Counted from the stretch's first letter, positions 1-11,101 are shown. The stretch: DNA of 64,000 bases from Distichodus sexfasciatus (GCA_032718565.1 JAVGVS010000007.1:5386259-5450258); one strand, 5' to 3'. Numbers and translations: made by a program. The notes: generated from the letters alone by a model not told the origin.

Positions 1-518
1 TAATTCATGTAGCATTAAAGTAGGGATTTTGATGAAATATATGCTGCATTTTTGTAGCATTTAAGAAATCATTAATATTAAGCTTATTGGAGCTTTCTCT
101 CAGAGGTGATGCTAATGTTAAAAGGACATGTTAAGTAAACCGTGTAGAAGAAATAACTTTGAGTGTTGGCCAATAACAAATCAGTGCTTGTGCGTGTGAA
201 GAGGTGGTGATGCTGGGTCGTTTCTAGCTGTTTATTAGCTGTAGTATTGAGCGTGGAACAGATTTAGCAGCCTGCTAAAGAGGAGCTCTAACAGTGTGTG
301 TGTGTGTGTGTGTGGGTGAAGGTGTGTTTGCTGATCTTACAGCTCTCGTGCCAGTATGGGCTCTGGACACACACTCATAAATCGATCATATCACACCTGA
401 CACCTCCCTCAGCACCAGCTGGTCCTTGTGCTCCGGCCGTGTTGCTAGGATACAAGCTCACAGGAGGAAGTTAGCGTTGGACGCTCGTCAGATCAGGCGC
501 CGTTAGCGCCACGGCGGG
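1..518. other. Non-coding opening stretch with a GT microsatellite
   Basis: No supported gene. A (GT)n run lies at about 294-315. The part from about 420 to 520 is richer in G+C and has no simple repeats. It ends at an ATG in a fair initiation context (519), but the reading frame that follows soon runs into CA and GT repeats, so I do not call a gene. Confidence 0.5.
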
Positions 519-744
519 ATGAAGATCGACTGTGCGGACTTTGCTGAGGAGCCGTTCAAAAAACACACGTACTGTATGCAGCCTGTCAAACAAACATACC
601 TCACACACACACACATAGGCACTGATGAGATCACGGAGCATATGGTTAGTATGGTAATGTGTGGAGGAGGTGTTGAAGAAAGCGAGCTACATTATGACAC
701 TTTGTCTCGCCTCAGGCAGTCTGGTGCTTTGAGAGACGAGTCAA

Positions 745-940
745 GTTTGTGCGTGAGTGTGTGTGTGTGTGTGTACATATGTGTGTGATTTGGCCCGGTG
801 GTTTAAAATTTTCATGGAAGTAACTGTGTGTATGTATGTTTGTGGGAGATTTGGGCTGGGGATTTTGTATGGAAGTAAACTGAGTGTGTGTGTGTGTGGG
901 TTTGTGTGTTTTGTGTGTGTTTGTGTGTGCGTGAGACAGA
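745..940. repeat. GT-rich microsatellite cluster
   Basis: Several interrupted (GT)n tracts (about 757-787, 884-898 and 902-930) are separated by short unique sequence. Overlapping reading frames here are only Cys/Val or Thr/His dipeptide runs and are not genes. Confidence 0.85.
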
Positions 941-1152
941 CTTAGGAGGGATTTTTGTATTGTCATAGCATTTGCTGTGTGTGTGCTTGCTTGTGTATAT
1001 ATGGAGTCTCATTCATCATCCCTGGTAGTTTATTCTCTTTCATGGATATCAGCCTCTCTGGTTTTCTTCACCACATTTCCACAGCTTTCAGCCTCTCAGA
1101 TTTGTCTCTTACTTTTTTAACTTGACTAAAGTTGGCTAGTTGCAGGTTTTGA

Positions 1153-1166
1153 CCTATAGGGGGCAG
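1153..1166 (+). promoter_or_regulatory. CTCF-like motif (weak)
   Basis: The 14-mer CCTATAGGGGGCAG matches 12 of 14 positions of the vertebrate CTCF core CCASYAGRKGGCRS. It sits in unique sequence just outside a SINE. Function is inferred from the motif only. Confidence 0.25.
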
Positions 1167-1220
1167 TGTCGAGCTCATGTTCATGTTCTGCTACCAGCTG
1201 ATTTAAGTAAGTGAGTGTAA

Positions 1221-1477
1221 GTGAGTGATTATTTGTCATTGTGAACACAGCACAGCACAGCACACAGTGCACCACAACGAAATGTGACCTCTGCATTTGA
1301 CCCATCCATAAAGGAGCAGTGGGCAGGTAACAAGGGAAGCCCCCAGGGAGCAGTGCTTGGGGATGGTACCTTGCTGATGAGTACCTCAGTGATACCTTTA
1401 CCAGTCCTTGAATTCAAACCGGCAACCTTCTGATCATGGGGTGAACACCCTAACTGTTACACACTATCAACGGCCCC
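1221..1477 (-). mobile_element. tRNA-derived SINE (family SINE-A), near full length
   Basis: Read on the minus strand, the element starts with a tRNA-like head holding an A box (here degraded) and a B-box-like GGTTTGAATTC. A shared body follows (complement of the 'caaggtacc...cagtgctccc' block), then a tail with a (TGTGC)n-like stretch ending in 'aataatcactcact'. Clear relatives occur many times in this window. The family name SINE-A is mine; I do not recognise a published name with certainty. Pol III transcription of the parent is inferred from the tRNA-like boxes. Confidence 0.85.
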
Positions 1478-1577
1478 AAGTTAAGTGAGTGATTATTTGT
1501 CATTGTGAACAGACCACAGCACAGCACACAGTGCACCTCAACCAAAAGTGACCCATCCATGAAGGAGCTGTGGGCAG
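1478..1577 (-). mobile_element. SINE-A, 3' tail portion, abutting the previous copy
   Basis: This 100-bp piece repeats the tail of SINE-A (gtgagtgattatttgtcatt, GTGC-rich stretch, 'gacccatcc', 'ggagctgtgggcag') and is joined directly to the tRNA head end of the neighbouring copy. The tRNA head and the middle are missing. Either a second copy was truncated at insertion, or the downstream repeat block replaced its head. Confidence 0.75.
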
Positions 1578-1599
1578 GGTTTTTTTGGCAGCTTAGTGG

Positions 1600-1905
1600 T
1601 AACTGGTACCTTCCCTTTTTAGGTTTGTGGCAAACTCGTGGTAGACTTCTAGCAAACTTTGTTAGAAAACTTATGCACCTGGCAAATTTATCACCAAAAC
1701 GTTCACTGCAAGTTTGCCATTACTATCTAATTGTTTTAGCAAATCACTGGCAAATATATTTGACGCTAGTGGCTGAAAATGGAAAACCTGTGGCAACATA
1801 TTCCGGCAAATTTCACTGTTTGTCACAAATTAACCAGACGTTTGCAGCAAACTTGCCACAATTTTTTGTTTTGGTGAGGGTTTGCCGCTCCGATTACACT
1901 AACAC
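1600..1905. repeat. Unidentified repeat built of GGCAAA / TTTGCC motifs
   Basis: Roughly ten copies of ggcaaa, agcaaa or their complement ttgcc occur in about 290 bp, in both orientations, spaced 15-45 bp apart. The reading frame across this block is a by-product of motif periodicity, and I recognise no protein domain. The block looks like the inside of a non-autonomous DNA element, but I could not define terminal repeats. Confidence 0.5.
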
Positions 1906-1975
1906 TATCTTTAAATAATGTGCTTTCTGTCTGTAGGTGTGTTACACATTTTGATTAGTCTCTGGACAGTCTCCC

Positions 1976-1979
<4 letters not shown>

Positions 1980-2013
<34 letters not shown>

Positions 2014-2014
2014 A
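1980..2014. repeat. CT microsatellite followed by CA
   Basis: A near-perfect (CT)n tract of about 30 bp runs into a short (CA)n tract. Confidence 0.9.
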
Positions 2015-2173
2015 CACACACACGCACACAAACCTCATTTTTCATGGTTTGCTCCCAGTCTGCAGGTGTAGGGTCTGACATTTGTGCCCATAATGTTCTG
2101 CACACACTCACAAACACTCAAACAAACCCACACACCAACTAATGTACAGCTAAACCCCTTATAACTGTGACAG

Positions 2174-2357
2174 GGTGTTGGTGGCCTAGTGGTCGGACAC
2201 TCACCAAAAGGTTGTGGGTTCGAATCTGACCTCTGGGGTTACCAGCGTTGGGTCCCTGAGCAAGACCCTTAACCCTAAGTTGCTCTGAGGGGAACTGTCC
2301 CTGAAATTAGGAAATGTAAGTCGCTCTGGATAACAGTGTCTGCTAAATGCTGTAAAA
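2174..2357 (+). mobile_element. tRNA-derived SINE (family SINE-B) with 'gtaagtcgctctgga' tail
   Basis: The head carries A-box-like TGGCCTAGTGG and B-box-like GGTTCGAATCT. The body has 'gtccctgagcaagaccctta', and the tail has 'gtaagtcgctctggataac' then 'gtctgctaaatgctgta'. That tail is shared by many fish SINEs and resembles the 3' end of L2-type LINEs, whose machinery is thought to move them. This is one of the best preserved SINE-B copies here. Confidence 0.85.
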
Positions 2358-2893
2358 GTAATAATGAAATAGGTCTGTGATAAACTGTAAAACTAAACCT
2401 ATTATTATAACACTGCCTCTTGTCTTGTGTCTGTGCATTTCAGTATGTGTGTGTGTGCATGTCCAACTGGATACCAATACCATCACTGGTTTTATTCTAT
2501 TTTTGTCATGTTTATTGTTGCTGTGGATGAACCCCAGAAGAGGAGACGGAGACAGAAGTGTGTGTGTGTGTGTGAGAAACTACAGCCGTTTGATGAAAGT
2601 CCCCAAAGCTCAGTGACAAGAAAGAGTTCCACATTCTTGTCTGACAGCGCTCAATCTACACCTGCCAGCGTTACTGTTTTGTCCCTTTGTGTGTCTCACC
2701 TTCTTTTAGTCTCTGCCTCTCTCCCTGTTCTTCTAGGAGCAACACACACATACACACCCACACACACACACTTACTTTACTGACAGGTGTTGCAGGGACG
2801 CGCCATTCATGTAGAACCTCCCCCAAGTGTGCATACACCTGTTCTTAGACCCAGACACACAAATATACCTCTATTCCTCTATTCCTCCCTCTG

Positions 2894-2968
2894 CCTTCCT
2901 TCCTTCCTTCCTTCCTTCCTTCTCTCTCTCTCTCTCACTCTCTCTCTCTCTCTCTCTCGCTCTCTCTG
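2894..2968. repeat. CCTT then CT microsatellite
   Basis: A (CTTC)n tetranucleotide run passes into a (CT)n run of about 45 bp with single interruptions, inside a wider pyrimidine-rich stretch (about 2870-3020). Confidence 0.9.
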
Positions 2969-3137
2969 CCCTCCCCCCTTCATTTTCCCTCCCCATCTCC
3001 CTCTCTACCCCCTCTCTCAGTAGGAGGTTTAAGCCTGGGGAGATGAAAGCTCAACTTGGTCAAAGATACTGTTGCAGATTTAGTACGTAGCGTTCCAGTC
3101 CCCCAGCCCACAGACCTGCCTCACACAGTCAGTACAT

Positions 3138-3165
3138 CACACACACACACACACACACACACACG
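3138..3165. repeat. CA microsatellite
   Basis: An uninterrupted (CA)n of about 26 bp. It is followed by 'gtgagctattgccactgactcccat', in pieces typical of the CA-linked repeat module found elsewhere in this window. Confidence 0.9.
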
Positions 3166-3355
3166 TGAACAAATTGCCATCTTTGTGAGCTATTGCCACT
3201 GACTCCCATTTTACTAGATGTAAATAATAATACAGCTACATATAGGACTAAAATTCATATCACATTATTCAAACCATGGTCCAAATGTCAAAATATGAAA
3301 TGCATCAATATTTTTTCCCATCTAGTTTCACTTAACATAATCACACATAAGAAAA

Positions 3356-3604
3356 GTGAGCGAATATTTATCATTGTGAACACACCACAGCACAGCACAA
3401 AGTGCACCACAGTGAAATGTGACCTCTGCATTTGACCCATCCATGAAGGAGCAGTGGCCGGCTAACATGGGCAGTGCCAAGGGAGCAGTGCCTAGGGACG
3501 GTATCTTGCTCATGAGTTCCTTAGTGGTACCTTTAGCAGTCCAGGATTAGAACCAATGACCTTCCGATCTTGGGGTAAATGTCCTAACCGTTACACATTA
3601 ACCC
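3356..3604 (-). mobile_element. SINE-A, near full length
   Basis: Tail ('gcgaatatttatcattgtg') is at the low-coordinate end and the tRNA head ('cctaaccgttacac' on the + strand) at the high end. The middle contains the diagnostic 'gggagcagtgcctaggga' and 'tgctcatgag' segments. Confidence 0.85.
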
Positions 3605-3713
3605 ATAAAACACATAAACATTAATGCATGAACGTCAGTCATATAACTTAACTTAGGACGTGTAGGGGTAGGTACTTTAACTACGTTAGTAAATTTGAAA
3701 TTGAAAACATTAA

Positions 3714-3850
3714 GTTGTTGGCATAACAGTTAGGGCATTCACCCTGTGATCAGAAGGTCATTGGTTTGAATCTCAGACCGGTAGAGGTTGTGCTGCACTG
3801 TGTGTTGTGCTGTGGTGTGTTCACAAATATGACAAATAATCACTCACTTT
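3714..3850 (+). mobile_element. SINE-A with internal deletion
   Basis: The tRNA head ('ttggcataacagttaggg', then GGTTTGAATCT as B box) is joined directly to the tail ('gtgctgcactgtgtgttg' ... 'aataatcactcacttt'). About 110 bp of the body is missing. It lies in the opposite orientation to the copies on either side. Confidence 0.8.
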
Positions 3851-4007
3851 CAAAAATAAAAATGTTACAAACTGCTGGTTTTAAGCTATGTTTGGTAAAA
3901 AAAAAAAAAAGACTTTAGTCACAATGAGTACTGCGTTTGGGATGTGCCCCAGAAATGACGCACTGCAAAGGTTTGGTGGAATCTATTAAATAAATATAGC
4001 TTTACGT

Positions 4008-4226
4008 TAGTGATTATTTGTCATCATGAACACAGCACAGCACAGCACACAACGGAGCACAACCAAATGTGACCGCTGCATTTAACACATCTGTGAAGGA
4101 GCTGTGGGCAGTGCTTGGGGACGGTACCTTGCTCAGAAGTACCTCAGTGGTACATTTACCTGGTCTGGGACTTGAACCGGCAACCATACGATTAAGGGGA
4201 CGACTCCCTGACAGTTACGCTGCCCC
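4008..4226 (-). mobile_element. SINE-A
   Basis: Tail at 4008 ('agtgattatttgtcatc'), tRNA head ending in 'gttacgctgcccc' at 4226. It lacks a short piece of the body between 'gggcag' and 'tgcttgggg' compared with other copies. Confidence 0.85.
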
Positions 4227-5886
4227 GTTTGTTGTCAATACATAAAAAAAATTGACGATAATCATAGAACTCGAAATATTACCCAGGCCTATGCAGACCT
4301 TACGCTAACACCCACTAACCGAAAACTAATCTTTTGTCTCTTGTAATTTCTCAAATCAGAGGTTTAATACAAAAGCAGTTTTTGCTTATGGTGACAGGGT
4401 CTCACACATAAAAATGTTCTCCCAAAGCTGCAAAAATCAGACAAATGTTATGCTTTCCTAGCTTCTGTGAGACGGCCATGCCCTTACAATGACCTAAAAA
4501 CCAAAAACGTGCCCACACACACACACACACAGAATTTTAAAGGCATTTCAATGTCTCAGGACCAGCTCAAGCTTTATGTTATACTGAGTGCTTTGAACTT
4601 CCCAATATTCCTGTAATTTACGGCTAGAGCTGCTGATGTTGGTTTGTGCCTGTTGCGTCACTCGGGCTGGGGTTAAACATCCACCATTCTGCTGTCTGCT
4701 AGAAAAATATACGGCCACATACACACGCAGGGAAGCAAACACACACACACACAGAGCACGCAACTCGTCTACAAATCTTGGCCTGTCAGTGCTCCCTATT
4801 GTTTTGCTGTGAGTGTTTTCACACAGCGTGACTGCCAACAGATGGCCAGCAGTGAGCGGTGTGTGTGCGCGTGTAGGGGTGTGTGTGGTGGCCTTGCCTG
4901 AGGCCTTGCTCACAGGGGACTGTTGGGTTCTTATCTCACATAGAACATATGCAGCATGTATGACCATGCTCACCAAGCAGCTTGGAGGAGAGAGCGAATG
5001 AGAGAGGGAGAGAAAGAGAGAGCATTTTACATGAAAGGTTTGTCCCTTGTGTCTTCTCTAGAAGAATAGGCCCATGCCTGGGAGCCTCGTGAGAGGGAGA
5101 GCATACTGAAAAGGGCAAACGAACCAAGAATGATTCCAGCACTTACACATTCCGCAGTCTAAAACATCTACACATCGAGTGCAATAATTACGAATGCCAT
5201 AATGGCAAAACACAAGATACCTGCTGCTTTTTGAGGCTTTGGTGGAACCAAAAAGGCCATTCTGTGATCTGTCTGGATTTCAATGCCACAGTGCAGCAAA
5301 GGAGACGTCATGCTGTAAAAATGACTGTGCTTCAGATGAGACGAGAAAGTGAAGTCCTGACTCTTGTCCTCTGACTCTGGAACACTGATGTCCCTCTAAA
5401 GCCACCCACCACGCTCCCCTCAAATCTGGCGTCCTAATCACCTAAGCAACAACAATCTTCAGCACCTTAACTAATGTGTGGTGAGGGTACTGTACAGTAA
5501 CGACTGCTGAAGGATCATCATCCAGGTGGTGCTGGTTGTCATGAGAAAAAGCTGAGGCTCATTCACCAGTATTTCTTAATTTTTTTCTTAAGAGAGTTAA
5601 GACATTTAAATTGTGTATTTTATTATAAAACTGTAGAATTAAAGAAAAACCAATAGTCTAATGTTTTGCAGGAATGGTCATGCTATAAAATCTGCTTGCG
5701 AGTGCTCTTCACCATTTGTAGATTCTGTTTTTAGCTAAGAACAAAGCTCAAATAAGAAAACATTAGTGAACGTCAGAATCTTTATAAAAACTGTGTATGT
5801 CGGCATTAAGAACAAATTTCTTTTTGAGAATGCTTGGTTAATGCGGCCCATTGTACATACACAGCAGCTATTTAATCCTGTATTGG
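4227..5886. other. Non-coding stretch, mostly unique
   Basis: Contains short (CA)n at 4513-4531 and 4739-4754 and a GA-rich patch at 4988-5022. The part at 4380-4512 resembles the body of the CA-linked repeat seen near 9260. The rest is unremarkable, and no exon-like segment was found. Confidence 0.4.
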
Positions 5887-6065
5887 AAGTGAAATCCTGC
5901 ATTTGACCCATCCGTGAAGAAGCAATGGGCAGCTAACACGGCCAGCACCCAGGGAGCAGTGCTTGGGGACGGTATCTTGCTCATGAGTACCTCATTGGTA
6001 ACTTTACCGGTCTGGGAATCGAACCGGCGACATTGTGATCACGTGGTGAACGGCACCAACTGCCC
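5887..6065 (-). mobile_element. SINE-A, 3'-truncated
   Basis: The body and tRNA head are present ('gggagcagtgcttgggga', 'gaatcgaaccggcgac', 'caccaactgccc'), but the GTGC-rich tail is missing: the copy starts abruptly at 'gaagtgaaatcctgcattt'. Confidence 0.8.
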
Positions 6066-7491
6066 TAAGCTGGGAATTAGACATATTAAAGTGAAAACAT
6101 CCAGCATTTATCATATATTTAGAGTCTGTGAAGGTTCTCAGTCAGCCAGGATATGGTGTTCTCTCAGCTGGTCCTACCAATAGCAGTGAACAGGTAGCAC
6201 ATCTAGAGTCACCCTCATTGACCTGCATCCAAAGAGGTTGAGAAATTGAGTTTAGGGCAACGTGAACCAGAGCTACCTTCCTGTACTGTCCTGTAAAGAT
6301 GTGTAAAGGCCCTTTTTTCTGTTTTGTTAGTGTTTTGGTGTGTATTCTGTCTTTAGTGTGTGTTGTCGTGCGAATGTGAGATCCATAGCCAGTGCCTGAC
6401 AGGACAGATGAAGTCATGTTGGAGCCTGGGGCAGCCATGCTTCTCTTTCTCTCCCTCTCTCTCTGTTTTTCTCTTTCATTCTCCATCTCATCCGGTCTTG
6501 CTCTCTTCCTGTGCGGCGAGGATGAAAAGGAAGTGACACGGGAGGCCAGCCGCCACTGTTTCTGCATGACCCACCTCCAAAACAGAGCGCGTCTTTGTCA
6601 GATCCAAGCTCCTCAATGTGTGTGGGTGTGTGTTTGAGTGTGTGTGTGTGTGTGTGTGTGCGTGTGTGTGTGTGTGTAAAAGCCACTTACTGCTCCCCAA
6701 GCTCCAGCTCAGACCTACTGAGAGCATTCAACCGAGAACAGGCCAAGGATTAGCAATAGCTGTGTGGGGTTTTAACGTGCACACACACACACACACTTAC
6801 ACACACACACATGCATATATAATAGTGGCAGTTTATATGTGAAATCCATACTCATATTTTTGTCACCGTGTTACACCTTGGTAAATATGCATTAATGAGA
6901 TACAACACACATGAAGGCACAACACACAAACGCACACCACACACACACTTTTAGAAGCATGCACCCTCCTTTTCTCTCCTTCGTCTTTCTAGTGCCTAAC
7001 TGGTTCAGTCAATAACCCAGCAAGCATGCCACGAGAGAGAGAGAGAGATGGAGAGAGAGAGAAGGAGAGAGTCGTTGAAAAGGAGCGCAGGCACACAGTC
7101 CTCATTGACTCCTGAAGGAACTGTTTACCAGCCAAAGCACAAGACAAGAACAACAATAGAACTCAGTGTGAATAGCACAGCCCCAGGCTCAGATCATGCA
7201 CACATATCCTCACATGCAGCAGTCTGTCTTTTTCTCTCTCACACACACACACACACACACATAGCCATATGATGAGTGTGTGACGTCCTGGTCAGCAGTG
7301 CAATAAAGCCTTTTCAATCTTCTGCACTCAACACTAATTATCCTGTAACATCAGCTCTCTGCCAACATTCCACCCGCTGCACACTGCAGCCTAGTCAAAG
7401 TCCAACCTGTGCCACTCAGCACCTGGCACAACTCGACCTTACATTAATGTAAATGCTAAAAGCAGCAAATACAAGTGGCAGTTTTAAAGTG
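6066..7491. other. Non-coding stretch with GT, CA and GA microsatellites
   Basis: Main repeats: CT-rich 6440-6485, (GT)n 6617-6677, (CA)n 6779-6812, GA-rich 7036-7072 and (CA)n 7239-7262. No gene is supported; reading frames here are mainly translations of the repeats. Confidence 0.6.
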
Positions 7492-7684
7492 GTACATTAC
7501 ATTTTATTTTTCTGGCATTTAGCAGACACTCTTATCCAGAGCGACATCAATTTCCTAATTTCACAGACAGTTAAGGGTCTTGCTCATTGACCCAGTGATA
7601 GTAATGCTGGAGGCAGGATTCAAACCCATGACCTCTTGATCTTGAGGTGAGCGCCTTAACCACTAGACCACTACCACCGCCAAC
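7492..7684 (-). mobile_element. SINE-B, near full length
   Basis: Low-coordinate end holds the tail ('ggcatttagcagacactctt', 'ccagagcgac'). High end holds the tRNA head ('gattcaaacccatgacctc', 'cttaaccactagaccacta' on the + strand). Confidence 0.85.
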
Positions 7685-7745
7685 CCGTGCTGTTTGTTTG
7701 CTTGGTTTGATGCTGGTCTAGCTGTTTAAGGGTATTGGTCTACGG

Positions 7746-7878
7746 CAGGGGTTTCCATTTCCGGTCCTGGAGGGCCGGTATCCTGGAGGATTTCCATCAC
7801 ACACACAGTTAATTCTGGTGAGCTTCTGAGCAAGACAAGGGATCAATGTTCTGAACTCACGTATAATGGAAAACCTCC
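7746..7878. mobile_element. Short hAT-type MITE, probable
   Basis: Starts with caggggtttccatttccg, followed by 'gtcctggagggccggtatcc', a sequence typical of short teleost hAT-like elements. An imperfect inverted end ('aatggaaaacctcc') lies near 7868-7881. No convincing target duplication was found, so the right boundary is approximate. Confidence 0.5.
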
Positions 7879-9454
7879 ACGATACCGCACCATTCCACCT
7901 GATGACCTCCATAACTCCTCTCTAGTCAGCACACTGCAGGCATCACCACACGCATCAGCACCGCTGTCTCTCCTCCTGCTCTCCCACACTCACTCACTCC
8001 CTTCACCCCTCTCACCCTGCTCTGAAGACCTGAATACATCATAATCTCTTTCTCCCCTGCTCTCAAATATCACACTGTCTATTTCAGTCTCTTTGTGCTG
8101 CTGACCTCTGATCTCTGCTGCCATATTATGTGTGTGTTTGTGTTTGTGGGAGGATGAGAGAGATGAGGGGAGAGAGGGAGACCTGTATTTTGTCCATTCA
8201 AGGCTGGTGTGTTGGTCAGAGTCAGGCTGCAGACATCGTCATCTTTGTGCATTAATGCATGCTGAGGAGTCTCTGCATTTTATTTTATTTATACCTAATG
8301 GCCACAATGAAAGCAACAGAGAATTAATGCTTTATGACAATATGGTGTATGTTGATTTGTCTTATTTGTATCATCTCCAGTGAATTTTACACACTCTAAT
8401 ACCACATTTAGGACACGTTTGCAGTGGTATCATTTCAATAAACATTTATTTCCATCCAGATTTTTCCAAGGTTTTCTCTCCCACATGGTGGTTCACCGTT
8501 ATCCTTTGAGGTTTGAGGTAATAATGCATTGGTCAGTTCTTAAACCAAATTGTAGTAGTTTCAGCCCTCGCTTGAGTTATTTTCTTTGCTTGGTGCAGAT
8601 AGATAATTTGACTCTTCTGATACAGCATAACGTCTTTTCACATGGCTACAGGTATGAGCATATATCTTCTGACACAGTCAGAAATGAGAAACTACTCACT
8701 GCATCGCTGCTACAACATTTTAACTAAGTGTGTATGTGTGTGTGGGGGTGAGTGTGACCAAGCTCATATCATCCTCCACAGGCACTGTGATGCTCTTGGC
8801 TTTCCCTGGCCTTTTCTGTGTCCTCTTACACTCCCTTCCTCTCCCTCCCGGGTGCTGCTGCTGCCGGTGCTGCTGCTGCTATGCGGTGGTGAGTTGTGTT
8901 GGCGTTAAGAGGAGAGAGCGGGTGTGTGAAGGGTGGTGTGTGATGGGTCAGGAGTATTGATCGGAGCTGCCGGGTGTTGGAGGTGCACTCTCGTTTAGAT
9001 CTGCCTCGGTGCTGTTTGCTGACCTCGCTGAGGCTTCAGTGAGCCGCTTCCTTACACAACACAAAGTGAATTGGTCAGTCTTTTCTGCACTCACACAAGT
9101 CGTACACCTATACTATGTGCTGAAGCTGGAGCTGGAGCTAGAGCGTGTGTGTTTGTGTGTGTGACCTTGCTCCTTTGACAGCTTATTTGATCTGAGTGCT
9201 TACCTTTTTGATAGAAACATGTAACAGTGATAACACAGACACACACTGCCATTTTGCTATGAGGCCCTTACACACAAAAATATACTCACAAAGCCAGAGA
9301 AATTAGACAAAAGTCAGGTTTTTATTCCTTTTAGGGGGCAATCGGGTCGGAACAACCCCTAAAGAACCTGCCTCCTGTCACTGTCTATACCTTTTAATCC
9401 CCTTAACCATTTCCGTCTCTCTCTCTCTCTGTCTCCCACCCTCCCCCCTCCCTT
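7879..9454. other. Non-coding stretch
   Basis: Mostly unique sequence. A small CTG-rich patch (about 8852-8880) sits next to a CT-rich tract. The part at 9240-9345 resembles the CA-linked repeat body seen at 4380. Nothing coding was found. Confidence 0.4.
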
Positions 9455-9990
9455 CTTGGTGAAATTACACAGCTCTTCAGCTCTTTAAATTGAGTAATTG
9501 CTAGCGTCTGACGAAGGCGTCCACAGCTTGTTTTGAAAGGATCCTTTCATGTCTTCAGGACTGGAGTTAGAGGGAGGAGGGGGTTACTGGGAGGGTGCAG
9601 TTATGCACTGTCTTCCTTCTTCCTCCTCTTCGTCCTCCTCCTCCTCCTCCTCTTCTTCATTCCTTCACTGCTTTGTGATCACTGGAGCTGAGAAGTGAGG
9701 ACTCTCCCCCCCTGCCTTGAGAACCTTTTTTTAGTTGTTATTGTTATTGCTGTAGTTTTAAATGCCACTGTGAGGAAATTTACAGGCCTGAAGCATGCAA
9801 ATGACCTCGGCAGAATGTCAGAGAGATACAGACACGGGGAGATGAGATTTCACAGCCCCGAATCCACCTACAGCCGCCTTCCTTTTACGCGGATGGGCTA
9901 CGATTCAGAAAATGTCACAGCCGACTTTAAAGAGAAAGGGCGTCCTAACTTCAGATGCTTCCGGACGTCTCACGTTTAATTCTTATTGTT
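9455..9990. promoter_or_regulatory. Candidate regulatory block with a perfect octamer
   Basis: Two repeat-poor parts (9455-9560 and 9780-9990) flank a CTC-rich patch (9620-9660). The first contains TAATTG. The second contains a perfect POU octamer ATGCAAAT at 9795-9802. A frame stays open to 9979, but without an ATG start or splice sites. The call rests on composition and motifs only. Confidence 0.25.
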
Positions 9991-10084
9991 TCATTACGGT
10001 GGAAGCCAGATTTGAAAAAAGTTCTCAGTAGTCGTTTGCTGCATTTTGCTGGTTTCATGCTGGTCCAGTGTGGTTAAATGTACA

Positions 10085-10255
10085 GCTTACTCTAATGGGC
10101 AGTGTCGGTGGTAAATGAGTAACAGAAACCATGTTGTTGACCATAGGATTTGGAGTTTATGTCCCAGAACCCCCTGAGCACAGCCTTTAACCTTTGACTG
10201 TCTCTGTAACGAAGAAATGTCAGTTGCTGCAGAAATGAGCCATGTAATGTAAATG
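10085..10255 (+). mobile_element. Degenerate SINE-B-like remnant
   Basis: A worn copy: a tRNA-like start is hard to see, but 'gagcacagcctttaacctt', 'gtctctgtaacgaagaaatg' and 'gtcagttgctgcagaaat' follow the order of the SINE-B body and tail, ending in repeated 'atgtaa'. Confidence 0.45.
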
Positions 10256-10507
10256 TAAATGTTTAATGAGTAAATTTCCAAGTAGGTTTCATAACCAAAC
10301 ATGAACAAAGGGGTCCATAATATGACCTAAGACAGTTCCAGTTAACACACATTCACTATTTTTGTAATTCAGGTTTTTATGGTCAATTAAAGCTGGTCTA
10401 TTACAGTAATCCAGTGCTTACAATCTGTTGTCAGAAACCCTACATAAACCATGTTGTACAAGATGGAACAAAAGACACATCAGACACATGGCTCCAAAAT
10501 CAGTCCC

Positions 10508-10730
10508 ATTTATTTGTCATTGTGAACACACCACAGTGCACTACGACAAAATTTGACCTCTGCATTTAACCCTTCCGTGAAGGAGCAGTGGGCAGCTGAC
10601 ATGGGCAGCACCCAGGGAGCAGTGCTTGGGGACTGTACCTTGCTCATGAGTACCTCAGTGGTAGTTTGACGAGTCCGGGATTCGAACTGGCGACCTTCTG
10701 ATCACAGGGTGAACTCTCTAACTGCGATTA
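10508..10730 (-). mobile_element. SINE-A
   Basis: Tail at 10508 ('catttatttgtcattgtg'), then 'cagcacccagggagcagtg'. The tRNA head lies at the high end ('gattcgaactggcgacctt', 'ctctaactgcgatta'). The GTGC-rich part of the tail is shortened. Confidence 0.85.
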
Positions 10731-11087
10731 GTCCATTCCTTTAAGTCAGGAACAACTGAGGAATTACAGATAACATTCAGTAATATTGATCTGGTTATAA
10801 ATCCTATCATCACAACAATAAACTTTACAAAATTGATCTTTATAAACCAGCTTAAGCTGTCGTCTGCCATGCCAAGCTGTAGTTTTCACTAGGGGAACAG
10901 TCCGTTCCACTCATTTCAGCTGGAAAAGCTGACATTAATGAAGAGTGTGAGGTGTTGTGGCTATTGAAAGTTGTTTCTGTTATCAGTGTCACTGCCAACA
11001 TCTTATACATGATCTTATCTGTTGGTATAAACAGTAAACCGAACAGGTGCCTGGGATTGGCGTCTCCCAGTGCGGTACAGTTTCAGA

Positions 11088-11101
11088 CCAGCAGAGGGCA
11101 C
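11088..11101 (+). promoter_or_regulatory. CTCF-like motif, full match
   Basis: CCAGCAGAGGGCAC matches all 14 positions of CCASYAGRKGGCRS. It lies in unique sequence 92 bp from a second, weaker match on the other strand (11180-11193). CTCF binds such sites in vertebrate insulators and loop anchors; occupancy here is unknown. Confidence 0.45.

Noticed and set aside
1505..1918. 137-codon frame
   Set aside because: Starts in a SINE tail and continues through the GGCAAA-motif repeat block.
2894..2968. CRISPR-like array from regular repeats
   Set aside because: It is a simple tetranucleotide and dinucleotide microsatellite in a vertebrate genome, with no spacers.
4548..4976. 142-codon frame, - strand
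   Set aside because: Interrupted by CA-repeat translations and without splice or start context.
6142..6567. 141-codon frame, - strand
   Set aside because: Includes a translated GA/CT repeat and shows no domain.
9695..9979. 94-codon frame
   Set aside because: No ATG start, no splice sites; better seen as a candidate regulatory block, though kept as a lead.
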